This document shows positions 1 to 7,137 of a stretch of 18,090 nucleotides of DNA, piece by piece. Within the stretch, counting starts at the first letter, position 1, and each line of letters begins with the position of its first letter. The notes under the pieces are model-generated. The model did no database searches. It was given only the letters and a program-made list of their open reading frames with translations, and had not been told where the DNA came from. Position numbers and translations under genes: made by a program. The stretch lies in the NCBI GenBank assembly GCA_937871605.1, contig CALMRM010000209.1, positions 8,932 through 27,021 of the forward strand, given 5' to 3'. This stretch comes from an uncultured Terriglobus sp. (GTDB lineage Bacteria > Acidobacteriota > Terriglobia > Terriglobales > Acidobacteriaceae).

Positions 1-2537
1 CCTACTCCACCGCTCGACTCGACTACAACGGCCCGCTAAGCGGCCATTATTTCGTGCGGCTAAATTACGAGGCGAATTCTGTAACCTCTAACTTTGGTCA
101 GGGTTACCAACTTTATGCCAACCGCGACAACGCTCCAGGCATAGCTGGCGGTGCTGACTTTGCTACCGGTCGGTTCACGCATTCGTTTCGTGGTTCGTAT
201 ATCAAATTCCACAACCTTATTGGCGACGACTCGGCAGCCTCTGGGTACAACCCACTCGGCGGCGTAGCGTATCAGTTTGCCTCGCAGAATCTATATTTCG
301 GTCCTAACGACAACGCCCCACAGGGGACCTTTCAGTCCGATAAGCAGTTCCGGTACGATGGCACCTGGACCAAAGGAGTGCATAACATCCGCTTCGGTTA
401 CAGCCTTAACCGACTGCAAGGGGGTGGCTTCGCATCGTTCTTCGGTTTGGGGCCGTACATCACTACGTCGACTGGTCGCGCCATCGCCGGTGCGGACGCG
501 AGTGACCCGACGAATGGGTACACCGTGAGCTCCCTCTATATCGGTAACGGTCTCGGTTCTTTTACCGAGCGCCCAGCCTTTGGCCTACCCGGCGGCGGTA
601 CTTCCGATTGGCGCCAGGGCGCGTACTTTGCCGATACGTGGAAGATCACTCCTTCATTCACGTTAGTGGCTGGTGTCCGCTGGAGTGTTGACACTGACCG
701 CGCCAACCAGGACCTGGCACCCACACCCTGCAGTGCATTGTCCACAACGGTGCAGCAGAGTGGTTTTGCTCCATGCTCGGGCTCCACATCGCTGTTCTCT
801 CAGTGGGCACCCAACCTAGGGGGTGCTGTGCACCAGCCGTATGGCAACTTTGGACCCCAGCTAGGATTCGCATACTCTCCCGGTGATCACAAAACGGTGT
901 TTCGTGGTGCAGCAGGTATCTTTTATGAGAACGATGTGTTCAACAACACAACGAATGCTCGTAATGGACTGTTGGCTCAGGGCCCCTTCAATTATTACGT
1001 CAATGTCTGTACTTCCAAGAGTCTTCGCTTCCCCGACGGAACCGTCCACACATCGGTGAATGGCCGTACCCTGACGGATATCTGCAGCTCGTCCGTGGCG
1101 TCTGCAGCGCCGTCCGCACTTGCTCTCGAGAATGCTTTCAAAATGGCGTCTGCTGCCAATCCACTGGTGAGCAACACCGGCTTTGTTGGCAATACATTGA
1201 ATCCGATTGTGTACGGCGCACCCTATCGCACACCGTATGCAGAGCAATTCAACTTTGGCATTCAGCGCGAACTCTTTAAAGGCGGCGTCATCAGTGCGGA
1301 TTATGTGCACAACGCTACCCTGAAAATCGGCCAGTACGTCGATCCGAACCATGTGGGTGCAGCGCGCTACTTCAACGCAGCGTCAGCGCGGGCGGCTATT
1401 GCAGCGGCCAACAACAGTGTCGGCTGCGGACCGACGGATGTGGCCTGCGGCATCGGCCAGGGTCTGACGATCCAGGACTACGCCAACAATGGCCTCGACT
1501 CAGGCGCGACCTATCTCAACGGGTATGCCGCCTCAGCATTGGGTTTAACGCCAACCACCGGAGCTGCATTTCCTGGGCAAAACAACCTGTTAGGTCAAGG
1601 GCAGTTCATCTTGCCCGTCGGTAAGTCTGGCTATGATGCTCTGCAGATGGTGTTTCACCAGGTGGCTAGCCATCCAGCGCCAGGAATTCAGTCAGCCAAC
1701 ATCCAGGTGTCTTATTCGTACTCACGTGCTGTGAATACATCTAAAAACGGCAACGCTGGGGATGCCTTCTTCCATAATCAGCCTTGGAACAATGACAACC
1801 CCGCGCTGATCATTGGCCGTTCCGGATTGGACCACAAGCACGAGGTAAACTTCGGTGGATCCATGCACGTAAAGTATGGATTGCAGCTTGGCTTGATCGG
1901 TCACTTCTACTCGGCACCTCCGACGTCGCTTACGTTGGATAATACTGTCCTGACCTCCGGCAACATCTTTCAGTCAGATCTCGATGGTGACGGTACCACC
2001 GGAGACCTGCTACCGAATACTGTGCCGGGTGATTATATGCACCGTGTGAAATCTAACACTCTGCAGAACTACATCACGAACTTCAATGGAGCTTATGCAG
2101 GAAAGCTGACGCCAGCAGGGCAGATTTTGGTCAACAATGGTTTATTCACCGGTCCGCAGCTCAACGCACTTGGTGGAAACATCCGGCCAATTGCAAATTT
2201 GGCGAGCAGTAGTGCGATTAACAATCCTACCTTTCGCGCACTTGATGTCAACGCATCGTATCCAATTCCGCTTGCCCGTCTACACGAAGGCATTAGCCTG
2301 GAACCGGCTATCGCTTTCTACAATGTAGGCAACTTCGCGAACTATGGCAGCCTGGGAGGCGTGCTCAATAACGTTGACGAGGCAGGCTCCGTTGGCGGAA
2401 TCAATACGGCAACTGGAACGCGTACTGGCCCAAACTCCTTTGCGGTGCAGAACGCCAACCGTACACTGCGGCAATCGGGTACCTTCTCACAAGGTGCGCC
2501 GCGCACAACAGAGTTTCAGTTGAAGCTCAACTTTTAA
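1..2537 (+). CDS. TonB-dependent outer-membrane receptor, Oar-like (5' end outside window)
   Basis: The reading frame is open from base 3, so the gene begins before the window; an internal GTG at 54 is not the real start. About 845 residues are visible. They look like the beta-barrel part of the very large acidobacterial receptors that carry an N-terminal carboxypeptidase-regulatory-like domain and a plug, neither of which is visible here. The sequence is rich in Gly, Asn, Ser and Tyr, with many short alternating strands, Cys pairs in loops (for example CGPTDVACG) and an Asp/Gly loop near DLDGDGTTGD. It ends in FQLKLNF, the terminal aromatic residue expected for BAM-dependent barrel insertion. 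The role would be TonB-driven uptake or surface binding of an unknown ligand. The gene stands alone, convergent with rsfS. Its base composition looks somewhat less GC-rich than the right half of the window (judged by eye). Confidence 0.88.
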   Translation, partial: YSTARLDYNGPLSGHYFVRLNYEANSVTSNFGQGYQLYANRDNAPGIAGGADFATGRFTHSFRGSYIKFHNLIGDDSAASGYNPLGGVAYQFASQNLYFGPNDNAPQGTFQSDKQFRYDGTWTKGVHNIRFGYSLNRLQGGGFASFFGLGPYITTSTGRAIAGADASDPTNGYTVSSLYIGNGLGSFTERPAFGLPGGGTSDWRQGAYFADTWKITPSFTLVAGVRWSVDTDRANQDLAPTPCSALSTTVQQSGFAPCSGSTSLFSQWAPNLGGAVHQPYGNFGPQLGFAYSPGDHKTVFRGAAGIFYENDVFNNTTNARNGLLAQGPFNYYVNVCTSKSLRFPDGTVHTSVNGRTLTDICSSSVASAAPSALALENAFKMASAANPLVSNTGFVGNTLNPIVYGAPYRTPYAEQFNFGIQRELFKGGVISADYVHNATLKIGQYVDPNHVGAARYFNAASARAAIAAANNSVGCGPTDVACGIGQGLTIQDYANNGLDSGATYLNGYAASALGLTPTTGAAFPGQNNLLGQGQFILPVGKSGYDALQMVFHQVASHPAPGIQSANIQVSYSYSRAVNTSKNGNAGDAFFHNQPWNNDNPALIIGRSGLDHKHEVNFGGSMHVKYGLQLGLIGHFYSAPPTSLTLDNTVLTSGNIFQSDLDGDGTTGDLLPNTVPGDYMHRVKSNTLQNYITNFNGAYAGKLTPAGQILVNNGLFTGPQLNALGGNIRPIANLASSSAINNPTFRALDVNASYPIPLARLHEGISLEPAIAFYNVGNFANYGSLGGVLNNVDEAGSVGGINTATGTRTGPNSFAVQNANRTLRQSGTFSQGAPRTTEFQLKLNF

Positions 2538-2544
2538 CTCACCA

Positions 2545-2589
2545 CAACAGAAAGGGACAGGAGCAATTCGCTTCCGTCCCTTTCTGTTG
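2545..2589. terminator. Hairpin terminator between convergent genes
   Basis: A perfect 14-bp inverted repeat (CAACAGAAAGGGAC at 2545-2558, GTCCCTTTCTGTTG at 2576-2589) with a 17-nt loop starts 8 nt after the receptor stop codon. It lies 31 nt beyond the rsfS stop on the other strand. The stem is its own mirror, so it can act on both transcripts. No long U-run follows on either side, so intrinsic termination is likely but not textbook. Confidence 0.7.
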
Positions 2590-2619
2590 CTACCTAGTTG
2601 TTCTACGAAGATAAATGGC

Positions 2620-3234
2620 TTACTTCGTCGAAGTCTTCGCCCTACGTTTGCTAGCTCCTTCGGTTAATTTTGTTGCAGCAGGCACTTTCCCGCTTATCGT
2701 CAAATTCCCCGTCACTTCTGTCGAATTCTTTAGCGCAACCTTTGTTGCAGGGGTTGCGACTTCAACGGTTGTTTCTTCTGCCGAGTCTCCTTTACGCGGC
2801 TCTTGACGGGCCTTCTTACGTGTGACCGGATTTCTTTGACGGACTACTTGCAGAGCGGCTTTGATGTGGTCGTCTAGCTCGCTCAGGCTGACACTTGTGG
2901 CCGATTTACGCAGCTGTTCCAGGCCATAGTACGCACGTCTTTCCGGCATAAAGATGTGGACAACAAAATCGACATAGTCCATCAGGACCCACTCGCCCTG
3001 TCGCCTGCCTTCCACCGAGTTTGGAAGCGTGCCGTACTCCTGCTTCAGCCGGAACTCGATCTCGTCGGAGATGGCGACGTTCTGGCGCTCATTGGTGCCG
3101 CTACAAATAAGAAAGTAGTCGGTCAGTGAGCTTTCCGACGGGTCAAGCGCGAGAATGCGTATGTCTTCTGCCTTGCGGCTGTCGCAGGCATCGAATGCGG
3201 TGCGCAGCAGTTGATTGACTTCCAGTGACGGCAT
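2620..3234 (-). CDS. rsfS: Ribosome silencing factor RsfS with long basic C-terminal tail
   Basis: This is a DUF143/RsfS family protein (plant and mitochondrial homologues are Iojap and MALSU1). The family binds ribosomal protein uL14 and blocks subunit joining when nutrients are short. The core, about residues 4-115, shows the usual order: ALDPSESSLTDYFLICSGTN, an Arg-Gln-Asn-Val-Ala helix, VEGRRQGEWVLMDYVDFVVH and FMPERRAYYGLEQL. I chose ATG 3234 because AAGGAG lies just upstream; a longer frame reaches 3345 but adds residues the family lacks and has no ribosome site. The protein is 204 residues, much longer than the usual 105-130. The extra part (about 130-204) is Lys/Arg/Thr-rich and looks disordered. 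rsfS normally sits beside nadD; here nadD is about 1.5 kb upstream. Family assignment is firm, while the tail's role is unknown. Confidence 0.92.
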   Translation of the reverse strand: MPSLEVNQLLRTAFDACDSRKAEDIRILALDPSESSLTDYFLICSGTNERQNVAISDEIEFRLKQEYGTLPNSVEGRRQGEWVLMDYVDFVVHIFMPERRAYYGLEQLRKSATSVSLSELDDHIKAALQVVRQRNPVTRKKARQEPRKGDSAEETTVEVATPATKVALKNSTEVTGNLTISGKVPAATKLTEGASKRRAKTSTK

Positions 3235-3353
3235 CCAGCTCCTTGCGGAGGCCACGCCTCCACCCATAAGGATAGGGCATAAGTAGTCCGCTGGCACCAT
3301 ACTGCGTCTGTTCGACCGCAGGTAGTCGCGGCGCGTGAGCAGCAACGTGCAGA

Positions 3354-3389
3354 GCGACAGCCTCCGTTAGAGGCGCTACACTGTTCGGC
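3354..3389 (+). promoter_or_regulatory. Candidate leaderless promoter of the secreted-protein gene
   Basis: GCGACA (3354-3359), a 17-bp spacer and TACACT (3377-3382) end 7 nt before ATG 3390, so transcription would start at or next to the A of the start codon. There is no Shine-Dalgarno at normal distance; the only purine run (AGAGG, ending 3373) is 16 nt away. A short dyad, GCCTC-n5-GAGGC (3360-3374), fills the spacer and could be an operator. This is inference from spacing and weak consensus. Confidence 0.4.
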
Positions 3390-3959
3390 ATGACACTACA
3401 GACATCCGCCGTACCCCAGGGACGCCCGCGCGCGTTTCAGCGCCTTGTTTCACGTTGGGCCGCCATTGCAGCCTGCCTCCTTGTGCTTGCCATAACGGCG
3501 GCTACCGCCATGGCACAGGGCGCGGTGCGCCTGTTCTCCGCGCAGGAACTCGAGACGACCTTCCCGGCCAAGGTGTATTACCTGGGTAAAACGGCTCCGG
3601 TCCAGTTGCGCAATGCTGCCGCTGTGCACCTTGGCGAGCATGGCATCTTCTTTGCCGGCCTGGTGGATACCAGTGGGTATGCCAGCGGCGTGCAGGAGAC
3701 GTACCAGATGTACCTTCTGCTGGAGCAGCCAACCCACTTCGGCACCGCAATCCTACAGCCGGGCGCGTACGGCGCAGGTTTTGTAGGCGACAAAGCTGTC
3801 GTCATGGACCTGGGCGGCCACAAGATCGCCGAAACCGCCACGCAGGCGGACGGGCAGATGGCAAGGCCACGACCTTTGCAGATGATGCAATCTGCAGATG
3901 GCGGCGTGCGTCTTTACCTGGGCCGTCGTTGGTGCGACATCAGAGCCGACGCGCGGTAG
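3390..3959 (+). CDS. Secreted protein of unknown function
   Basis: This is a 189-residue protein I do not recognise. Residues 1-42 form a clear Sec signal peptide: an Arg-containing n-region, hydrophobic AAIAACLLVLAITAAT at about 24-39, and an AMA cleavage site before Gln43. The mature domain of about 147 residues is small, beta-rich in appearance and without membrane segments. It includes FPAKVYYLGKTAPVQLRN, GEHGIFFAGLVDTSGYASGV, YQMYLLLEQP and, at the C-terminus, VRLYLGRRWCDIRAD with a single Cys. No catalytic motif stands out. It is probably periplasmic or loosely envelope-attached. It is divergent from rsfS and the only plus-strand gene between rsfS and the right edge, so it looks like an insertion into an otherwise minus-strand block. 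ATG 3390 is required to keep the signal peptide complete. It resembles conserved hypothetical exported proteins of Acidobacteriota, but I cannot name a family. Confidence 0.75.
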   Translation: MTLQTSAVPQGRPRAFQRLVSRWAAIAACLLVLAITAATAMAQGAVRLFSAQELETTFPAKVYYLGKTAPVQLRNAAAVHLGEHGIFFAGLVDTSGYASGVQETYQMYLLLEQPTHFGTAILQPGAYGAGFVGDKAVVMDLGGHKIAETATQADGQMARPRPLQMMQSADGGVRLYLGRRWCDIRADAR

Positions 3960-4317
3960 GCTTCAGTCGGCCTGCGGGCGTGTCTCTTCGGTCCAGCCCG
4001 CAGGATGCGATCCACCCGCGGCATCCAGCTGAGTCTCCGAGGCAAAAGCCGGTGCACATGGATCGTTCATCCCGACGCGCAGGGCATCGAGTGATACCGC
4101 GGGCGCAACGGATTGGCATCCATGCCGGCGTGCAGCGGCACCGTCGCAGCAGTCGGCAGCCGACACATCCCTGTGCTGCCATAGGCTGCAGTAACCAGGG
4201 CATGCAACATGCCGCGTCGACCGTACACCGTCGGCGTTCCTTCGTGGTACGCGCGCGACACGAGCCAGCCGCCGCCGCAGGAAGCACCGTTCAGCTCAAT
4301 GCATGTTTGCAGTGTAC
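3960..4317. other. Gene-free interval, possibly remnant sequence
   Basis: These 358 bases lie between two convergent genes, the secreted-protein gene (+) and the small basic protein gene (-). Open frames cross it on both strands but none has a ribosome site, a family motif or normal composition. Two minus-strand frames, 4067-4261 and 3963-4166, overlap and together could be read as a frameshifted, decayed coding region, but I cannot show homology. The stretch also holds a few small hairpins (3971-4004, and GGCATG-CAA-CATGCC at 4199-4213). No tRNA or known RNA was recognised. Confidence 0.4.
3971..4004 (+). terminator. GC-rich hairpin after the secreted-protein gene
   Basis: CCTGCGGGC (3971-3979) pairs perfectly with GCCCGCAGG (3996-4004) across a 16-nt loop, beginning 12 nt after the stop codon at 3959. 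No T-run follows, so it may be a weak terminator, a 3' stabiliser or simply chance in GC-rich DNA. Confidence 0.35.
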
Positions 4318-4590
4318 TTACTCTGCGCTTGGCGCTGCTTTTGCTGTCTTCTTGGCCGCTTTACCGCCCGCCTTCTTTAGGGCAGCCCAACGTGCCTTCT
4401 GGGCTTCGGCAACTCGTCGCCGACCCTCGGCGCTCATGCCTTTGCGGGCTGCCTTGGGCGAGGACGTAGCAACTGCGGCATCGCCCTGGATGGCTTCAGT
4501 TACCAGTTGACGGAGCTGCTGGAGCTGCTTAATCTCCGCATCGATCTGCGAAAGGTACTGTTCAGATGTTTGGACAAAATCACGTGCCAT
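4318..4590 (-). CDS. Small coiled-coil protein with basic, histone-H1-like tail
   Basis: This 90-residue protein has three visible parts. Residues about 8-35 (SEQYLSQIDAEIKQLQQLRQ and following) form an amphipathic helix with heptad spacing, likely a dimerising coiled coil. Residues about 36-50 are an Ala/Ser/Lys linker. Residues about 51-70 carry MSAEGRRRVAEAQKARWAAL, a motif seen in many small bacterial proteins and resembling the NUMOD3 DNA-binding helix found beside homing-endonuclease domains. The end is a Lys/Ala repeat (GGKAAKKTAKAAPSAE) like H1-type bacterial tails. A nucleoid-associated or DNA-binding role is inferred, not shown. ATG 4590 has no Shine-Dalgarno but has TACTCT 6 nt upstream. 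It lies downstream of nadD on the same strand across a 200-bp gap. Reality of the gene is supported by its ordered composition. Confidence 0.7.
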   Translation of the reverse strand: MARDFVQTSEQYLSQIDAEIKQLQQLRQLVTEAIQGDAAVATSSPKAARKGMSAEGRRRVAEAQKARWAALKKAGGKAAKKTAKAAPSAE

Positions 4591-4596
4591 GCACTA

Positions 4597-4625
4597 AGAG
4601 TAAGTCAGAATTCAAAGGATGTGTA
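4597..4625 (-). promoter_or_regulatory. Candidate leaderless promoter of the small basic protein gene
   Basis: On the minus strand TACACA (4625-4620), a 17-bp spacer and TACTCT (4602-4597) end 6 nt before ATG 4590. No ribosome binding site lies between. Both hexamers match consensus only partly. Confidence 0.35.
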
Positions 4626-4646
4626 CAGCTAAGACGACTTAGCTGT
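4625..4646. promoter_or_regulatory. 9-bp perfect dyad upstream of the small basic protein gene
   Basis: ACAGCTAAG (4625-4633) and CTTAGCTGT (4638-4646) form a perfect inverted repeat around ACGA. It abuts the candidate -35 of the gene starting at 4590 and lies about 145 nt beyond the nadD stop. It could be an operator, or a hairpin ending the nadD transcript. No T-run follows on the minus strand, which slightly favours an operator. Confidence 0.4.
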
Positions 4647-4790
4647 GACGCACCGCAATGTATTTGTCAGAAGGGCAGGGGCGTAGCTGCAGATCCGCAC
4701 CCGTACACAGCACATTCGCACCTTACAAGGCCCTCTAACTACGACTACGCGGTCTTCTAACTGGCTTAGCCAGTGATGGAGCTCTGCCAC

Positions 4791-5423
4791 CTAAGCTTGC
4801 CGGCCCTCGTGCTTACGCGGCGTCGCGTGGTACAGGTGCATGCGCGAGATGTAGAGCATGACGGCTGGCGTGAGGGCCGCACCGCAAGACACACCGGCGC
4901 GCAAACGGCCACGCAGTTCGCTCGCCGAAAGCGGATCGTCCATCGCCTGCAGCACGTGTACCCGCCCCTGTTGCTCCCGTGTGAGCACCAGGCTAGACAG
5001 GGATTCCACCGAGACACCGGGCCGCGAAACCACAATCCATTCCGCCATCTGCAGCAGCCGGTCTGGGCTGCGCCACTGCCGCAGCGTACCAAAGCTGTCC
5101 GCGCCCGCCAGGGCAAACAGTGCTGCACCGGGGTGGCGTTCCTGCACGGTCTCCAGGGCATCCACGGTGTAATTCGGCGTCCCATCGCCCCGGGGCGCAT
5201 CCAGGTCGGTGGCTTCCAGCCTACCGTCAGCCCCGCACAGCAGGCGGGTCATCGCCAGCCGGTCTTCAAATGTTGCCTCCGGCGGCTCCTGCTTCAGGGG
5301 TTGCACGCCGGTGGGTGCTAAATAGACCCGGTCCAGTGCAAACGTATCCGCGGCAAGTGTAGCCAGGCGCAGGTGGGCACTGTGAGGCGGATCGAAGGTT
5401 CCGCCAAAGTAGCCGATACGCAT
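4791..5423 (-). CDS. nadD: Nicotinate-nucleotide adenylyltransferase
   Basis: NadD transfers AMP from ATP to nicotinate mononucleotide, giving deamido-NAD, the penultimate step of NAD synthesis. It is a cytosolic nucleotidyltransferase with a Rossmann-type fold. Visible motifs are GGTFDPPHSAHL at residues 7-18 (the ATP-binding nucleotidyltransferase signature), PNYTVDAL, AGADSFGTLRQW, WIVVSRPG, and SASELRGRL in place of the usual ISST-x-IR. The HxGH signature reads HSAH, with Ala for Gly; both His residues are kept. At 210 residues the length is normal. The last dozen residues are basic and probably dispensable. ATG 5423 fits the family start but lacks a Shine-Dalgarno; a promoter-like pair sits immediately upstream. 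It lies 76 bp downstream of the AIM24-family gene on the same strand. Its usual partner rsfS is displaced to 2620-3234. Confidence 0.95.
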   Translation of the reverse strand: MRIGYFGGTFDPPHSAHLRLATLAADTFALDRVYLAPTGVQPLKQEPPEATFEDRLAMTRLLCGADGRLEATDLDAPRGDGTPNYTVDALETVQERHPGAALFALAGADSFGTLRQWRSPDRLLQMAEWIVVSRPGVSVESLSSLVLTREQQGRVHVLQAMDDPLSASELRGRLRAGVSCGAALTPAVMLYISRMHLYHATPRKHEGRQA

Positions 5424-5428
5424 GGGTC

Positions 5429-5458
5429 ACAGTACCCTGAGTAGCCGGCCCTTGGCAA
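5429..5458 (-). promoter_or_regulatory. Candidate nadD promoter with very short or no leader
   Basis: On the minus strand TTGCCA (5458-5453), an 18-bp spacer and TACTGT (5434-5429) end 5 nt before ATG 5423. The -35 matches five of six consensus bases. No ribosome site separates the -10 from the start codon, so the message would be leaderless or nearly so. Confidence 0.45.
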
Positions 5459-5499
5459 CGCTCTCCCGGGCGCGAGTGCCGCCGCCCGCCACGTCCGGG

Positions 5500-6267
5500 T
5501 TAGCTGCGATCTTCAAACATGGACCCAAGCACCCCGCCAATTACGCCTGCGCCCAGCCCGGCGCGTGTCTCACGGTCAGGGCCGGGCAGGTAGTCCTGCA
5601 GTGCGTGGGCCAGCTTGCTCAGCGGCAGGGTTTGCAGCCAGACGCGCCCCGGGCCGGTCAGGGCTGCCAGAAAGATGCCGTCCCCGCCAAAGAAGAGGTT
5701 TCGCAGGCCGGGGATGCGGGTGATCTGAAAGTTAACAGAACTCGCAAACGCGCCCACGTGGCCTGGATGCACCCGCAGGGTTTCGCCCGGCTGCAGGTCG
5801 CGCACCACCACCTCGCCAGACAATTCGAGCCAGGCCGTGCCTGCGCCAGAGATGCGCTGCAGGATGAAGCCATCGCCGCCAAAGATACCGGCACCCAGCG
5901 ACTGCTGAAACGCAAAGCCCAGGGCGATGCCGGCGGTGCCGCATAGAAACCCGCGCCGGTGCACCATGTACTCCTGCCCGTCGCCGTGCAGTTCCAGCGG
6001 CACAATGTGGCCCGGCACCTTGGTGGCAAAGGCGATCTCACCCGGGTACCCCTGCGCGGTGTATTCCGTCATGAAGAGGGTGCCGCCGCCCGCCATGCGC
6101 TTGATGGCACCCAGAAAGCCGCCGCCGCCCGCCGCCTGCGTATGGGTGTGCATGCCGATGGTGGCGGTCATCCAGCTCAGCTCGCCCGCTTCGGAGATGA
6201 CGGTTTCACCCGGCTGCAGCAGAAACTCGATGGCTGGCATGGTGGTGCCATGGATGCGTGACTGCAT
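5500..6267 (-). CDS. AIM24 / TIGR00266 family protein
   Basis: This 255-residue protein belongs to the AIM24-like family, named after a yeast mitochondrial protein; bacterial members have no settled biochemical role. The N-terminus (IHGTTMPAIEFLLQPGETVI, then SEAGELSWM) and the glycine-rich segment near residues 45-62 (AAGGGGFLGAIKRMAGGG) are characteristic. They are followed by repeated short beta units such as GGDGFILQRISGAGTAWLEL, LQPGETLRVHPGHVGAF and FFGGDGIFLAALTGPGRVWL, which build the double beta-sandwich. There is no signal peptide. The Gly/Ala-rich end (GLGAGVIGGVLGSMFEDRS) is typical too. ATG 6267 is preceded by GGAGGGG about 8 nt away, a good ribosome site; ATG at residue 10 is a less likely alternative. 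It is followed by nadD and preceded by the ZIP gene, all on the minus strand. Confidence 0.88.
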   Translation of the reverse strand: MQSRIHGTTMPAIEFLLQPGETVISEAGELSWMTATIGMHTHTQAAGGGGFLGAIKRMAGGGTLFMTEYTAQGYPGEIAFATKVPGHIVPLELHGDGQEYMVHRRGFLCGTAGIALGFAFQQSLGAGIFGGDGFILQRISGAGTAWLELSGEVVVRDLQPGETLRVHPGHVGAFASSVNFQITRIPGLRNLFFGGDGIFLAALTGPGRVWLQTLPLSKLAHALQDYLPGPDRETRAGLGAGVIGGVLGSMFEDRS

Positions 6268-6402
6268 GATGATGTCCCCTCCGCTGCCCTGGCGCAGCTA
6301 CCAGTACCATACGCGTCCCACCGCGGCAGAGTTCCGCGGGCGTCTCACCGCGTGTGCGGGAGCCTAAGCTGTTGTACGGGCTGTAGCCGAGTTACCTCCG
6401 CG

Positions 6403-7137
6403 CTAGTGCAGGCCGGTCAGCGTTACGTTTGCAAGGTAGATGATCGCAATGCCGGCCAGCACGGCGGGAACCAGGTGCCTGCCGGGGCTTTTGCAACGCC
6501 GCAGCTCTGGCAGGAAGTCACCGGTCGCCATGGCCAGAAAAAAGCCCGCGGCCAGCACCAGCACCAGCACCGAGCCGCGCTGCGACAGGGCCCACCACAT
6601 GGTGGCAAAGCCACCCAGCAGGGGAGCCACGGCGTCCGCCAGCAGAAAAACGTAGGCGTGCCACGTGGGCTTGCCGCCACGGGTCGTCAGCAGGATGGTG
6701 TTCATGCCGTCGCCCAGGTCGTGCGCCGCAATGCCGCAGGCCACGGCGTAACCCGCAGCGTGTGACGCCGAGAAAGCCGCCCCAATGGCCATGCCGTCGC
6801 GAAAGCTGTGGAAGATGAGCATGAGCGCACCCACCTTGCGAAACAGAAGGTCATCGCCTTGCCGGTGCCGCCACCGGGCGGCCAGAGCGCGCAGGCCGCT
6901 TTCTATGGCGTAGAAGAGCAGAAACGAGAGCAGGGCCCAGCCCAGAACGCTGGCAATGGTGAGGCCGGAACGCACGCCCAGCCAGATGGCCTCGGGCATC
7001 AGGTCAAGAAAGGCCGCACCCAGCAGGAGGCCGACGCCCACCGCCGTAAGCAGCGCCACGTATCGCCGAAAGCGGATTGCGAGCAGGCCGCCGGCAATGG
7101 TGGACGCGATGGGCAAAAGCAGCAGGAGCAGCGGCAC
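6403..7137 (-). CDS. ZIP-family metal transporter
   Basis: This is a 244-residue integral membrane protein with about eight hydrophobic segments, the size and layout of bacterial ZIP permeases, which move divalent metals (zinc, iron, manganese) into the cytoplasm. The two metal-site helices are visible as HSFRDG (110-115) and HDLGDG (139-144). In both, the acidic residue is Asp where many ZIPs have Glu; His110, Asp114, His139 and Asp143 would line the binuclear site. A short cytosolic loop, RWRHRQGDD near 89-96, contains one His. The start is GTG 7137; no ATG is available, and AGGTGG abuts the start, too close to serve as a Shine-Dalgarno. A TACACT -10 lies 6 nt upstream and a 30-bp dyad overlaps it, suggesting metal-responsive control. 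Substrate cannot be told from sequence. Confidence 0.9.
   Translation of the reverse strand: MPLLLLLLPIASTIAGGLLAIRFRRYVALLTAVGVGLLLGAAFLDLMPEAIWLGVRSGLTIASVLGWALLSFLLFYAIESGLRALAARWRHRQGDDLLFRKVGALMLIFHSFRDGMAIGAAFSASHAAGYAVACGIAAHDLGDGMNTILLTTRGGKPTWHAYVFLLADAVAPLLGGFATMWWALSQRGSVLVLVLAAGFFLAMATGDFLPELRRCKSPGRHLVPAVLAGIAIIYLANVTLTGLH

Noticed and set aside
3235..3345. Longer N-terminus for RsfS
   Set aside because: The extra residues do not match the family and have no ribosome site, while ATG 3234 has AAGGAG at short distance.
3929..4510. 193-residue plus-strand open frame
   Set aside because: It overlaps the end of the secreted-protein gene and runs antisense through the small basic protein gene. 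Its composition is Arg/Ser/Ala-rich without motifs.
4573..4590. TGGCACG-n4-TTTGT resembling a sigma-54 promoter on the minus strand
   Set aside because: It falls on the first codons of the small basic protein gene, and the second half lacks the required GC of TTGC.
6321..6339. CCGCGG-n7-CCGCGG hairpin downstream of the ZIP gene
   Set aside because: The stem is a short self-palindromic hexamer expected by chance in GC-rich DNA, with no T-run.
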